A stretch of DNA of 64,000 nt from Hyperoplus lanceolatus (taxonomy: Eukaryota > Chordata > Actinopteri > Uranoscopiformes > Ammodytidae). The translations under genes and the position numbers were made by a program. The notes under the pieces were generated by a model, which worked only from the letters and a program-made list of their open reading frames with translations, was not told the DNA's origin and did not search any database. Within the stretch, counting starts at the first letter, position 1. Every line of letters begins with the position of its first letter. Positions 13,764-59,800 of the stretch are shown here, piece by piece. The stretch lies in NCBI GenBank assembly GCA_026929865.2, contig CM049403.1, positions 6,061,501 through 6,125,500 on the forward strand, given 5' to 3'.

Positions 13764-14241
13764 TTAAAGCCTTCTTCAGGTTTGCAATGATTTGAATGGT
13801 TCGTAAGCAATAGAGTCATGACTTTTTGAAACAAATGCTTCGGATTTCTAAATGAGTTCATTGTTAGCATTCAGACAGCAAACTACCGCTGTGGCAGGAA
13901 ACACTGACAACAGGCAGGCAGAGTGTTTGTCACAGTGCCAGCCTCGCTAGGTAACAATAGATGTCAGTGTCCCCGGCTAATGTGCACATGCCCTCTGAGA
14001 GGAGAATTACTTCATTCTGACCACGACAAGTATGAGACTTCCTCTGCGCAGTCTTAAATACAGGAAGTTCATGTCATTAGATCTTCACTCTTCTTTTCAC
14101 AGCCTTATCTGGCATTGTGGTCTGGCTTGTCAGCACAAAATAGTTAGTATAGACTGAACGGCAAAAGAGTCACAGGCAAAAGTGGGACACAAAAAGCAGA
14201 GGTTGCCCATTTAAATAATCCACTTTGTTCTGTGCTTTCAT

Positions 14242-14490
14242 AAGGTGGAGTCAGTGATTCTGCAGAAAGCTTGTTGTCAGAATCACTCCTTGTCAAAATC
14301 AGTGAATATCTCCTCACAATCCATTACCTGTCCGTAATGTGTGTGCACCGAAAATAAATCTGGTGTTAATACACGGCCGAGGCTCTGTAAACTGGTACGT
14401 AAATAGAGGGTATGTAAACAAAGCGGGCCCACCGTAGCTAACAACATTCCCATTTACAGAGCCTATGCTGTGTATTAACCAGCATTTTTT
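14242..14490. repeat. Foldback repeat family, copy A
   Basis: Shares GTGGAGTCAGTGATTCTG, the ACCTGTCCGTA block and the AGGCTCTGTAAACTGGTA / TTTACAGAGCCTATGCTG inverted pair with copies at 42020, 48770, 49766 and 52150. The right arm is partly lost. Confidence 0.7.
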
Positions 14491-14967
14491 GCACGTTTGC
14501 TGTTTTCCCAACCTTAGAGAACTATTTAGACACACCTCGAAAGCGAACACCCACTCCTCTGTCCCTGAGGCCACTCTGGCACGCTGCGACTGTCTACTCC
14601 TTTCTTTGTTTTCATCTCCTCCTCTTCTGCTTCAGCCAAACATCTACACAAACATCGCCGGGGCGTTTACAGCAACAGCTATCACCCATTAACCTCAGAT
14701 TGGTGTCTGTGGAGGATCCAAGAACAATATCAAAATGTGGAGGCATGGATGAACTTGTCATCCCACAGATGTTTCTATAGCTGAAGGGAGGTTCCAAATG
14801 ATACAACACTCACCAAATGATTTGCCATTGTATGGCTCCTAAACAAAAAGGGGAATGGGATTGTCTCTTTTCATCTGACTGGGCAAAATCTCCGTTTGGC
14901 CAGCTCACTGTCCACAATTTCGGACCATTAGAAACCAGCCAGATGTAGCCGCGTGGCTCTTGTTCAA

Positions 14968-15000
14968 GTGTGAGTGTGTGTGTGTGTGTGTGCGCGCGTG
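14968..15000. repeat. (TG)n microsatellite
   Basis: A short TG run with a GCGCGC interruption, within the gpr17 5' intron. Confidence 0.8.
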
Positions 15001-15731
15001 TAAGTAATGCTCTTGCTGTGGGACTCACAACGGAGAGCATTTCTCAGCCAAGGCTCAGACTCAGTGCATTCAGGAACACAAGTCACCCATAGAAAAGGGT
15101 TGCCGTCCCAGCAAGGCAAAACAACCCAGGAGCAGCACGGCTGAATGGAGAAGCTTCCGTAAATGCGGATCCCAGAGGGATAATCCCCAAAAGAGAGGCA
15201 ATCCTGAAATATGCCTTCATCACAATGATCTGGGTTTAGCAGATCTGTGCGGGCGTTCACATGTAAAGAGTGCTGGCAGAGAGCGCAATGAGCATCCTGG
15301 CTTTATTCCTTTTACAGAGATTAACAATTCGTCAACACAAAACTGTTTACCATCTTGTATAATTTTTTTTATTTTTTATAAATGTGACCATTGGTTATTG
15401 TAATAAATGCACTTGTTATTCATCTATCTAAAGAAACAGATTGTCATCATGTTGAGCCGTTTTAGGATTTACATGACAAAAGTACCACAAAATAAATACT
15501 ATCTAATGTTGTCCAGTGAACTTGAAAGTTCAAGTGTCAAGGCCATTTTGTTTTACTGCACCCTTTGTGCCACTTTAATACAGTGTGCACAATGAAAACA
15601 ATGGAAACAATCCCTCTTGTGGGGGAAGACTTTTAGTCAAATAGTCAAAAAAGTAAAATAAAAAGCAATTAATGAATCAATTATAATGCTTGATCAAAAG
15701 TAAAGGTAAAGGGTAAAATAGAAAGCCTTAC

Positions 15732-15900
15732 CTGATATTCAGAGCTTTTCAGACAGTAGAAGAGAAGTTTGGGCGGCTTCAGGAAGAATTCGGCTGAAAC
15801 AAAGGTCGCAGTAGCAGACTGGAGCAGAGTGAAGACAGGGAGTTGGAGCTGCTGCGCTGTGGATGAACTGAAGCTCTGACCTAAAGTAGCTGTCCTGTAA
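15732..15900 (-). other. gpr17: Probable gpr17 5'UTR exon
   Basis: A clean minus-strand donor, ATATCAG followed by GTAAGGC, ends an open GC-balanced stretch with no strong start codon. It pairs naturally with the acceptor at 13209 just before the gpr17 ATG, giving a 2.5-kb 5' intron. The upper boundary, and so the promoter, is approximate. This is inference; RNA-seq is needed to place the transcription start. Confidence 0.5.
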
Positions 15901-17925
15901 AGCCTTTTACTCTCCCCTCAAGATGTTCTTCAGGAATGAGACTGCTTCTCTTTTTGTGTCTCAACAAATTTGATAAGAGAAGCAGGAGTCGCGACGGGAG
16001 CCTCTCGTTTGAACCTTAACCCCACCCTTTCTTTCTCCATCCCCTGCTCCTCAGAGAGCCACTTGTGCGCTCCACAATAGCCTGAGTCAGAATAAGCAGC
16101 ACACATTTTAGCACAGAGGGGGGGAGAAGAATGGCATGCCTTAGTCCCAATGAGTTGTCGGGTATGACTCCATGGAAACCATGCAGGCCTAGCGGTACCC
16201 CGAGTGCCTTCGCCACGAACTCCCACCCTCCCACTGATAAATAGAAGATGGACTGTGCTGTTAATTTAAAAGTTTATGACTAAAGTCTCAGAGATGATCT
16301 TTTGTAAGTGCACTGTTACTGTTACGTGCTACAGAGGGCCCCATTCCCCATAGGAGAGCAAGTGAAAAACAAGAGAGGGGAGTAGGGGTAGGGGTAGGGG
16401 GGACGTTAGGGAGAAACAGAGGCCCTTGTTGGTCCCTTGCCTCCTGGGGGCATCCTGAATTGGAATGCCCAAAATAATCAGTCACATAGCCGTAGGACAG
16501 ATGTGGAGGGGTCCCACTGGCGGAGTGGGGATAATATTTCTTTCATACAAGCAGATCACAGCTGTGTGCGGGGACACATCGGCCCTTTCTCTTCTCCATT
16601 TCGTCGGCATGCCAATGGTATTCTGTAGACTTGAATGAAGCCAGTATCTGTGAAGGGCTGGGGAGAAGCTTTCAGATCACTAGCCTGTTAATATACTGCC
16701 AAGCGCTAATTGGGACGACCCCCCGCTTTTGTTCAACTCCTCAAGCTCTGTGCGTTGTGTGTCTCGTAACCCCCTGGAGCAAAAACATTGCCCTGTGTAA
16801 GTGCTTACTATCATAAATAAATCATTCTTCTTACTGCTGTGAAAGAAGCAGCTCCTGGCTCCTTGAAAGGCTTTCTGTTAGAAAATAAAACACTCTTTGA
16901 CGTTTTGAACAGCAACACATACCATCAGGCGTCCGCTGGGAAAAATGGTTTATTGGACAATTTTAGCTGAAAAGATCAATTCTCAACAATAGCGTTAACA
17001 TTTTAAGCATCTAAAATATTTATTTAAAATTAAATTAATTAATGTTACTCTGTGGAACACTATTAGCACAACGGAGCAATGTGTTGTATAGTGGATCCCT
17101 GTTTTGTTATGTTGGTAGCATAGCCATGTGCTAGCTGCAAGCTAGGAAACATTTTCAAAAACATTGATTTTCAGGGGTTTTATGGGGAAGAAAATGCCTC
17201 CAACATCCCTGTTGTATACAATAGAACTTTTTTTTTTACTTTAAGAAAACTCCATACAGCACCTTTAATGTTTTTAAGTAAGGCAGACATTTATATGGAG
17301 GAATTAGTCTCGATATAAGTGACACATTTATGTGTTTCAAGATCCACAAATAAACAAAAGTTTTAAAATTGTGTATGATGATTTGTGAAATTTATTTTAT
17401 TTCTCTGTCCTCAAACAAATTAAAACCAAACTCGAAAAGAAATGTCAAACAATATGCATTTGAATGTGACATTGCCTTCACCAGATGTGGATGAAATATG
17501 GGAGAAAGAAAATGCCTTTTTCCAATTTGAAATTCCTTATGAAGACGCTGAATGACCAGACCGATGAGTTGGTCACCTGCAGGGCCAACATTTTTAGATC
17601 AGAGAAGCAAATGTAGAGCAAGTTTGGACCCAGCTGGGACCAATTGTCACAGACATTTGTCAATTGCTGCTTGTTGATTTAGGATTGTGTGACTTGTATA
17701 CATTCCCATGAAACTTTAGCTTTAAATAAAATGGGAGAAACCAACAACTTTCTCTCATGCAATAAATCAAATGTATTTCTTTTTCCCACATAGCACAAAT
17801 AATGTTGATTCGACTTTCAAAAAACAGAGCTATTTCCTGTTGTGCCTCCTTGCGTGTGTTGGTGTATACAATGGGAAAGCTACCGGCACTAGTTACGGAG
17901 TCACGGAGGCTCAGACATGGAGGCT
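15901..17925. other. Intergenic: gpr17 promoter side and myo7b 3' flank
   Basis: This region separates two co-directional genes. The upper part should carry the myo7b 3'UTR and poly(A) site; minus-strand AATAAA possibilities lie near 17391-17400. The lower part should carry gpr17 regulatory DNA. A G-rich GTAGGG run of about four units occurs at 16381-16402. No further gene or mobile element is clear. Confidence 0.55.
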
Positions 17926-50866
<32,941 letters not shown>

Positions 50867-51238
50867 GGCACAAACATGGATTAAGTCTAAAGGAGAAACA
50901 AACATGACCTTTATTCAAAATCCAGTGATAGTAATTAGAACTAACAAATACCTGCTAGTCAAGAGACATACAGTAGTATTATCAGTCAGGTCTACATAGT
51001 GTGTTTTTCATAGGAGGTTTTAATGCAAGCTACAATTTAAACATTTTCCCCTTTATGAATGGACAAAAAATATATAATCCTTGCCTATCGATAACTTCCA
51101 CCCTCCAGACATTATAGTATTTACTACTATTTAGGGTTTTGTATTGAGCCTTTTTCCAAAGATCACAAAGGAAACATCAGACTGTCAAAAACACACAGGC
51201 AAAGACAAATTTTATGAGCGAATAGTGTAAGCTCTTAC

Positions 51239-51310
51239 CTGAGAATTCTTATGTCTGTGGTGGGAGCCCCTGATAGTCTGCTGCAGCTGTGGAGGGAACT
51301 TTTACCCGTG
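51239..51310 (-). other. myo7b: Probable myo7b 5'UTR exon
   Basis: A strong donor on the minus strand (TTCTCAG then GTAAGAGC) ends here and could join the acceptor at 50887 before the start codon. The upper limit is approximate; the promoter should lie just above it. Confidence 0.45.
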
Positions 51311-52149
51311 TGACTGTGAAGCAGGAAGCAGGGAGTTTTCACAGCAAACACCTATTTATGGCCTTTTGACTTTGATCCTGAAATAAAGGTTAGAGCCACC
51401 CAGTGTCACTAATTACCACCAACATACTCAGTGCACAAACTTACCATCGATACACAGTGTCAACTTCAATTGTTCTTATCACAGCACCTGAAATTTGCTG
51501 TTACATATCAGATCTCAAAATGACAGGATTAAAAGAAAATCAGTTAAAGTGTAGAGATCAGTCTCCTGAAAACTCAAGCTTGGCAAACAATGGCTGACAT
51601 GTAGAGACAAGCCTACAGTAGTTGCCAATTGCTGAAAACTAAACATAATAACTCTATTAAATATATATATGTGTAAAACTAAATCCACTAACGTTACCAA
51701 AAATACATTTTGTTGGTTAAAAGACATTGAAACACTTTTGGAATATTGTAATATATACTCCAGACAAAACAGTATTCTATGGCGACAGAAAAAGTGTCAG
51801 GATCCATGCTCATAGGCGAAAGCAGATTACATAAATGACAGTTACTCACTTCTCCTGATACATACAAACGTCACAGGTCAAATACTGCCAAAGCGTTGTG
51901 CTGAGCTTCAATGCAATCATGTTGTAAACAGCAGATAAAGCAGGACAAGTAACCTTACCACTTACTGTATACCATACATGTAATGTGTGGAGTTGATCGG
52001 CCAGACTGAGCCACCAGATTTATAACCTGGAAAAGGTTTAAGAGTAAGGGAGGTGACAGGACATTCAACCAATCTCTACCTGGGCATGAAATGGGGGCTG
52101 TATAATAGGTAATATCTGTTGGGTTACACAATACAGGTTCTTCTTATTC

Positions 52150-52445
52150 AAAAAGGTGGAGTGAGTGATTCTGGAGAAAGCTTGTTGTCAAAATGACTTT
52201 CTGTTAATACACTGCCAAGGCTCTGTAAATTGGTATGTAAACTACGGGTATATTAACAAAACAAGCCCACCGGAGCTGGCAACATGCCCATTTACAGAGC
52301 CTACGACTTAAATTAACATGAAAAAGACAAAACAAATATTTCAGCGCACAAACAGTACAGATAGGTAGCTGATCGTGAGGACAAATTAACCAATTTCGGC
52401 AAAATATGTTTTTGAAATGCATTCGCCAGAATCGTGGACTCCACA
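52150..52445. repeat. Foldback repeat family, copy E
   Basis: GGTGGAGTGAGTGATTCTGG, AAGCTTGTTGTCAAAAT, AGGCTCTGTAAATTGGTATG and CCATTTACAGAGCCTACG, ending CAGAATCGTGGACTCCAC. Left and right ends are an inverted pair. It lies between the myo7b 5' end and sap130. Confidence 0.75.
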
Positions 52446-53105
52446 TGTAATGAGTCCAACATTTTCTAGGCACAACAATGTCAATACGAGTTAGAAAATT
52501 AGAATGAGAAATAGAAGTGAAATAATAGAAGTCCCCCACTTTCCAATTTGTGTTTGATTACAAAACAAAAACACAGTAATAAACAAAGGGCGATAAACAA
52601 AATGAACAATGTATCTGTTGTGTTGTTTAAGTATCTTTACTATAATTACACAGACAAAAACAATGTACAATAGCTGGATGTTTCAGGCTCACTTCGTCTC
52701 ATGTCATTATCGTTACACTCTGCAAAATGAAGCGGACACACACACACACACACAGCACAAAATGTTTCAGTGAGTACAAAACTTGAGAAAGAAACCAGGT
52801 CAATGGAAAAAAAAGAAGAAAGAAGCACATTTACAGTGATTTACATGAAGTCAGTCCACCAGTGTATTCACATGAGGACACCTCGCTCATTTTCTCCTTC
52901 AAGCACGCCATTTGAAAACCAAATGGAAAATATTGCCACCACCATGGCATCCATTTACTTTGGATTAAGTAGATGATTCATAGCGGTCTAAAGTTAGCTT
53001 GGCATTATGCATATGCAGTGGGGTTCTCACTTTCACATCTTAGGACGATCCATCCCTTAAAAGAGCATTTTTTGTATTTTAGATAAATTCAATTAAGTTT
53101 CTCTA

Positions 53106-53111
53106 TTTATT
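53106..53111 (-). terminator. sap130: Candidate sap130 polyadenylation signal
   Basis: AATAAA on the minus strand about 750 bp downstream of the sap130 stop codon. The cleavage site is not determined. Confidence 0.35.
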
Positions 53112-53857
53112 TATAAGTATTATCTCAACCCACTTAAGTATTCCATTGTCTTCAAGATGACACCTGAACTTGTGGTTGATGAGAGGTAATTGTTTACCCA
53201 TACTAGATGAACAAAGTCAGGTGTGGGAGAAAAGGGGAAGCAGTAAAATAGACACATTTCTACAAATTCTATTTTAAGAATATTCAACAGCATGTGCAAC
53301 AGCTTTCACATGTCTCTCATTCTCATGTACACGGACAAAATGAAGGCACAGATTAATGAAAACAGCACGATTGAGTTCAGACTGCATACACCGCTTACTA
53401 GAGGCCTTCCTTTGCCCTTTTCAATGGCTCTCACTCTCAATTCACTGTTGCTGAAATGCTTCCATCTCTTCCACAGCATTTTACTGCACCTGTATGTAGT
53501 GGCAAATATAAAAAGATAACACAATGGGCCAGTTCAAAAATGATCTTAAAAGACGAGTCAGAGATGAAATCACTAAAAATGGTCTCTTAAAAAATTAAAA
53601 AAGAATCTGGGAGGGGTGGGGAGAGAGACGGGGCCTTCCAGTTGACCACTCTAATGCAAACTACAATGCTCCACGCTCAATAAGTGCGCTGGGTCTTGAA
53701 TGAAAAACCTATTCCGGCTTCTTGAAGCCCTCCTGTGACTTCTCTCTGTCCACTCTGGGGCAGAAAGGGAGGGTACTTAAGATTGTATGCAGCAAATCCT
53801 AGCACCATATTGTGAGCAGATCCATGGATCCACAGTGGTGGTGGTTGTAGAGCCGCT

Positions 53858-56800
53858 TTACGCCCGTTCTTTACGCTTGAGTTTGGAGGACTTCTTGACA
53901 GCACCGTTCTTGTTGAGCAGCTTCAGCACTTTCTCCTTGTGCTCCAGCACTTTCATCATGGTGTCTCTGGCCTCGGTCACCTGGTCCATCACCAGCTTAC
54001 AGCGCTGCATGTTACCCTGAACACAAACACACACAAATACCTCTTCAGCTGTCTTCAACGTTAACTAGCTTTCATGACATAATGGACTCCCTAAGCCTCA
54101 GTGCAAAGAAAATGAGATTGACAAAATTAATTATAGCAGAAAACGCAACAACTTTATTGTATTACTTTATTTTTTTTTAAAGATATTTTTTGGGCATTTT
54201 TATGCTTTATTGATAGTGCAGAGAGACAGAGGTGAAATGGGGCAGAGAGGGGAGTGACATGCAGAGAACGACCGCGGGTGGGAATCGAACCCGGGTCTGC
54301 TGCTGGGCCCGGCCCGGGGGGGGAAACACACCTTACCAACTGAGCTAAAGGCGCCCCTGTATTACTTTATTAACCAACTTTACTTGCCGGACAAAAGCTC
54401 ATGCTTCTGGAATGTTCAGTTGCAGTTCTGGCATAGAGGAAGGCCTACTTATGTGAGATTAGAATCTATATATATATATTAGTGCTGTCAAACGATTAAA
54501 ATATTTAATCGTGATTAATCGCATTAATGTCATAGTTAACTCGTGATTAATCACATTTTTATCTATTCTAGCCTAAATGTCCCTTGATTTCTTTTTGTCC
54601 CATTATTTTTTCAAATTTTAATCACACCCATTCTCTACGCCCTTGTAATGTTGTTTTTCCGCGAAGTCCCAGACTCACACACGGAAGAGGCTACTAGTGA
54701 AGGTCGCGCAGCTGAGCTAGGAAGTGCTAGGTTCCGGTTTCTGCTTCAAAATAAAAGTCAGAATTGACTGGACGTTTAGCCGTTTTGCCAGTTAAATGAT
54801 TTGGATGTCTCTTCCAGCTTGTCGAGGGTGAACAGCTATTTACTGAGAGCAGCGGAGAATTAAGATTCTGAAAATCTCTGAAAATCTCTGGAGATGTCCA
54901 AAAAAGGAAAAAACACTGATAAGGAAGAGGACAAAGGCTTTGCCGAAGAAATTAAAAAACAGTTGGCAGAGTTGAAGAGAGAAATAAAAAGTGAGAGGGA
55001 GAATGAGCGAGCACTGCGGAAGGCTGAGCTGGCTGGAATTATGGAAGAATGGATGGGGCGTTTTGATGTTAAAATCAAAGAGAAAATTGCTGCTGGTCTG
55101 AAGCCACTGATGATCGAATTGAAGGAACTTCATGCCGTCAATGTGAAGAAAGATCAGCTCTTGAAAGAGCTTGGAGATAAAATTGATGAACAGGATCAAC
55201 AAGCAAAAAACAGAGATGTGATACTGACTGGTATGGTTATTAAACCAAGGTCGTATGCAACTGCCGAGAGTGGAGATGAAGAGGGCGATACAGGGAATGT
55301 GTCGGTGGAAAACCAGGTTGAAATGTTCCTGAGAAGCAAAGGCATTAGTCTGGATCTGGAGAACGTGGATTACTGTTTTCTTCTCCCGAAGGGAACATTC
55401 GCCAAAAAGCGTGCTGTCATTCTGAAATTCGTGAGTAGAAAGCATAAGATAAATATGCTCAGTCAAGGCAGGAAGCTTAAAGGCGAACAAATTGGAATGA
55501 GTGAAAATCTAACCAAGAGAAATGCTTCTGGCCTATCAAGCAAGAGGGTTAAAAAAATGTGGACATGTCCAACAAACTTGGACGAGAGATGGAAAAATCT
55601 TCATCAAAATGAATGGAGCTACACCTGAAGAAGCTAAAATTGTGCAAATCAGAACCGAGGAAGATCTGGTTCAATTCCGGAGGGAAGAGGACCTGAACGA
55701 CTCAAGCAGCGAGGATGAGTAACACAACTGATTGGATAAATGATCATGAAAGGCTGGAGTTATTAGCTAATCATTATGTGGAAACCACATTTTCGGACCC
55801 AAATTAAATAATTGACCCAGACAATCATTTCTACAATATCGGGAAAAGAGACTGTAATTACCATACTGAAGATCAATTCACAAGACGCTTTCATTCAAAT
55901 GGGAAATTGTCCATCATCCATTTTAATAGCAGAAGTCTCTACACAAATTTTTCACAGATTAAGGAATATCTACAGAAATTCTCCAACCCGTTTAACATCA
56001 TTGCCGTATCAGAAACATGGATAAATGAAGGCAAAGGCATGGACTTCCAATTAAAGGGATATAAACTGGTTTGTGTCAACAGAATGAACAAGAGAGGGGG
56101 AGGAGTGGCCCTTTTTGTGGATGAAAATATAAGGTTTGAAATCGTAAATAGCATGTGCACTGCAATTGATAACCTATTGGAATGTGTGACTATTGAAATT
56201 CTAATGAAGGATAAATGTTTAATTATCAGCTGTGTGTACAGAACACCCGATTCAAAAATGGAAGACTTTATAGAATACGTGGGAGAACTATTTTCTAAGT
56301 CAAATCAAAAGAAGATATTTATCTGTGGGGATACAAACGTTGATTTACTAAATACTACTAATTCACTGACTGAAGAATTTGTAAATACATTGCATGTTAT
56401 GGGTATTCAGCCCTTAATTACAAGGCCAAGCAGGATTAAAATAAATAGTGCCACGTTAATAGACAACATATTTACGAATGTTATGGAGGATGAAATAGAA
56501 AGTGGACTTCTGATTAATGACATAAGCGACCATTTACCTTTATTTGCTATATACGATTGGAAACAAAAGTTGCAGCAGAGAACAAACAAAGATATATTTG
56601 TAAGGTTGGAAACTGATGGGAGGATAGAAGCACTGAAAAATGACTTATTGACGCAAAATTGGGACTCTGTATACAAGGGGAAGGATGTTAATGCAAGTTT
56701 CGATTTATTCCTGCAGATATTTCAAAGGCTGTATGAAAAAAATTGTCCACTAAAAAAAAAGGGCCTTAAAGCAAAGACATGATAAACAGTGGCTAACTAA

Positions 56801-59800
56801 ATCCTTGATAAATGCTTGCAAAAAGAAAAATACATTGTACAAAAGATTCATAAAAGCAAGGACACCAAAGGCGGAGTTAAAATATAAAATCTATCGTAAC
56901 AAGCTAAATAGCATTCTCAGAGACTGTAAAAAGAAATATTATGGTAAGTTGTTAGAAACAAATGCAAATCAACCCAAAAAATTTTGGGATACGGTGTTAA
57001 GAAATGACAGCAGAATACATAATTATCCTCAGTATTTCCATGAAAATAAAGTTTGAATGCATGAACACTGCGGTAAATAAACTAAATTATTTTTTTGTTA
57101 ATATTGGACCTAATTTAGCAAAAGGGATCTGTGGGAAGAGTGTAGGGGAGTCTAGCGAAAATGAAGAGTCTCTTTAACACTCCATGTTTTTGAAGCCAGT
57201 CGAGGCCAACGAGATAAGGGAGATATTGCTCGGAATGAAAACAAAGACCTCTAGAGACGCGCTTGGGTTTCACATGACAGTAATCAAATCAGTGCAAGAA
57301 AGTATTATTAAACCCCTAACACACCTCTTTAACCTATCTTTTCAAACAGGAATTTTTCCTTCTAACATGAAAGTAGCTAAGGTTATACCATTACATAAGA
57401 ATGGTGATGAACATTCATTTACTAATTATAGACCAGTCTCACTTTTAATACAATTTTCTAAAATTCTGGAAAAGTTATTCAGCAATAGACTTGATGAATT
57501 CATTACTAAACATCAACTTCTGTATGACAGTCAATTCGGCTTTAGAAAGAATCATTCCACCGCACTGGCCTTGGCTGAATCGGTAGAAATGATTAGTAAT
57601 GCTATTGATCACAAATTGTACTCTATAGGAATTTTCTTAGACAAAAAATTAACGTCGTTAAAATGGGTTTGCGTTAACACCGTTAATAACGCGTTAAACT
57701 GACAGCACTAATAATATGTATATTTTGAATAAACAATTTTTTTTCTTCTATTGTATATCTGGTTTGGACCAAAAATCAAAGTTCATTATACAGTATATTA
57801 GCAAACTAAATCATGCCTTCCATTTAAATTATTATAGACAACAATGATAAGGAATGACAAATCTGAAAATGTTCAGGGTTTCATCCTGCAGTAACAACCT
57901 TACCTGTATAAGCTCGTTGATTCGGTGAAGGTCATCGTCGGACCCCGCCCTCTTCTTAGGAATCAGACCCTCTTGAAGGTTGGAGAGGCGGCTGTACACA
58001 TCATGCTCCAAACTCGACTACAGACAAGGTAAGAAGCACAGTTTTAACAGAAGACCAATGGCAACATTTAATAGAAATTAAAAACAATGTCAATGTGCTA
58101 ATGTTTAAGTAATTTAATTTGAAACTATTATGTTGTTTATGTCATTAACGTGAATTTCTATCCAACAAAAAGGACACAACTGAAATCAAGGGGCTGCAAT
58201 GTAACCTGACCAAACTCATTCAGATAAACAATACTTTGAATAAGGTAAATATTTAAATATAAATAAATAAGGTCAAATAAATTCATGTTTTTAATGGTCT
58301 GTGGCCGTCACTCACCAGCTGCCTGAGTTGTGCAGCACACAGGTGGATTTTCCAGCCTTGTGCTCTGCATGCTACTCCCCTCTGATTGGCCATATCCTGC
58401 AGGTTGCCCTTCTTCTCCTCTGAGAAAAGCAAAGGAAGGATTGTTGTTAGAAAGAAAGAGCCATAATAATAACTGTATAGAGTAGCTATGTTTGTCTATG
58501 AGCAGGAAGCCACTGACCTTTGACCCGGATGTCGCTGTACCTCTGGAAGTGGTGGTAGGCAGCTTTCCAGGGGTTCCTGTAGTGACGCAGCAGAGTGACA
58601 GGGGGCCGAGGCTTGACCGGCACATAACGGACTCCCTCCTCGTCTGGAAGAACAAAAGACAGTGTTGAACAGGTGATAGTGCAGATGAGAAACAGTATCA
58701 TCCATCACTACAATGCAGGGCTTTACGTACCAACATATTCCCTTGGTGGAGATTCACGTCTCTCAGCCCTGCCTGTGATGGGCCTGCCCGGGGCCTTCTC
58801 TTCATCTGTGCTGTTGGTCTCCACCATCTCACTCTCCTCTGTAGAGATGACATGCTGCTGCTTGCGGGGCTTCTTCCTGGGGGAGGCCCCGGGGATCAGA
58901 TCCCCTGGAGGGTTGAGGCTGGAGGCCTGGCTGGTGAGGCCCGGGGCTGATGACATGTTCACATTAGGATCTGAGATCAAAGATAAACGCTTTGTTTACT
59001 TAAGGTGTCTATTTGAGTTTCCTTGCATAGATCAGTTTTTTTTCCTCATATAGTTTTACATTAAAGGTCACATATTATGCTCATTTTGAATTTGAAATTA
59101 TAATTTCTACTATACACTGTTTATATAGTGAAGTGTCCAAAAACCCTGTATATTTCTCACAGTGCCATTGCTGAATCTCCTCTTTTCAGACTGTGGATCA
59201 ATCAAAAAAGTAATAAAAAAATCAAGTGGAGGAAATGCTAAATTAGGTTGGAAATTAGGGGGCGTGGCTTCCCTCCTTATATAAGGGAAGATAAATCTGA
59301 GAAAGAGGTTGATTTATTTCATACTTTGGGAGTCTCTAATCACACCTAGCGACCCATATCAATGTTGAAAAAAACAGAAAAAAAGTGAATTTTGGACAAT
59401 ACCTTTAATCAATTTGACTAATGATTTACCTGGATGAGAGGTGTCCATGGCCTCCATCTCCTGCTTAATTTTCAGATCTGGGCAGGCGGAGCTGGCAGCA
59501 CAGGCTGCAGTGCTGCTGGCTGCAGGCTGAGTGGGGGAGGCCACAGTGTTGGCCATTGAAGCAGGAACAGGGGGAGTTACAGCCATGGCTGCTGGCAGGG
59601 CAGTGAGGACAGAGGAGGCCTGGGAGGGGGGGACAGGCCCTGGTGTGGCCAGCATGGTGGGGATGGCCTGGGCAAGGTGCTGGACAGATGAGGACATGGA
59701 CTGCTGCTCTCCTCCCTGAGACGGCTGGGCTTCTACTGTAGCCATCACAGGAGGGGCCACTGTCATGTGCACCTCAGCTTTGGGTTTCAAACTAAGACAG

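Larger units (their letters stand above)
51311..53857. other. Intergenic: myo7b promoter side and sap130 3'UTR
   Basis: Upper part (~53100-53857) probably is sap130 3'UTR: a minus-strand AATAAA lies at 53106-53111, about 750 bp past the stop. Lower part should hold myo7b promoter elements. A foldback copy lies at 52150-52445 and a short CA run at 52737-52754. No additional gene is seen. Confidence 0.5.
54840..57645 (+). mobile_element. 3'-truncated non-LTR retrotransposon (CR1/L2/Rex1-like)
   Basis: Sense-strand remains of two ORFs. ORF1 (54894-55628, continued in another frame to 55722) is a Lys/Glu-rich coiled-coil protein followed by an L1-ORF1p-like RNA-binding region. ORF2 starts with an apurinic-type endonuclease (55907-56782) and continues, frameshifted, into reverse transcriptase. 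RT ends after IGIFLD, so the catalytic YxDD block, C-terminus and 3' tail are missing. Clade assignment is tentative. Confidence 0.8.
54480..57710. mobile_element. hAT-like element enclosing a LINE (composite insertion)
   Basis: The 3.23-kb unit begins TAGTGCTGTCAAACG and ends TGACAGCACTA, inverted hAT-type termini with TTAATCG-rich subterminal DNA like that at 33563. Between them lies a non-LTR retrotransposon (see 54840). The left flank is a TA repeat (ATATATAT) and the right flank is ATAATATG, so the 8-bp target duplication is not clean. It lies in the last sap130 intron. Confidence 0.75.

Noticed and set aside
16381-16402. Telomere-like GTAGGG repeats
   Set aside because: Only about four imperfect units with wrong spacing for (TTAGGG)n; treated as a G-rich simple repeat.
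54163-54357. tRNA gene, from A and B boxes
   Set aside because: The arms do not close into a tRNA cloverleaf and the unit continues into a SINE body with an A-rich tail.
54840-55490. 216-aa minus-strand ORF
   Set aside because: It is antisense to the LINE ORF1, whose low stop density in reverse is due to Lys/Glu codons.
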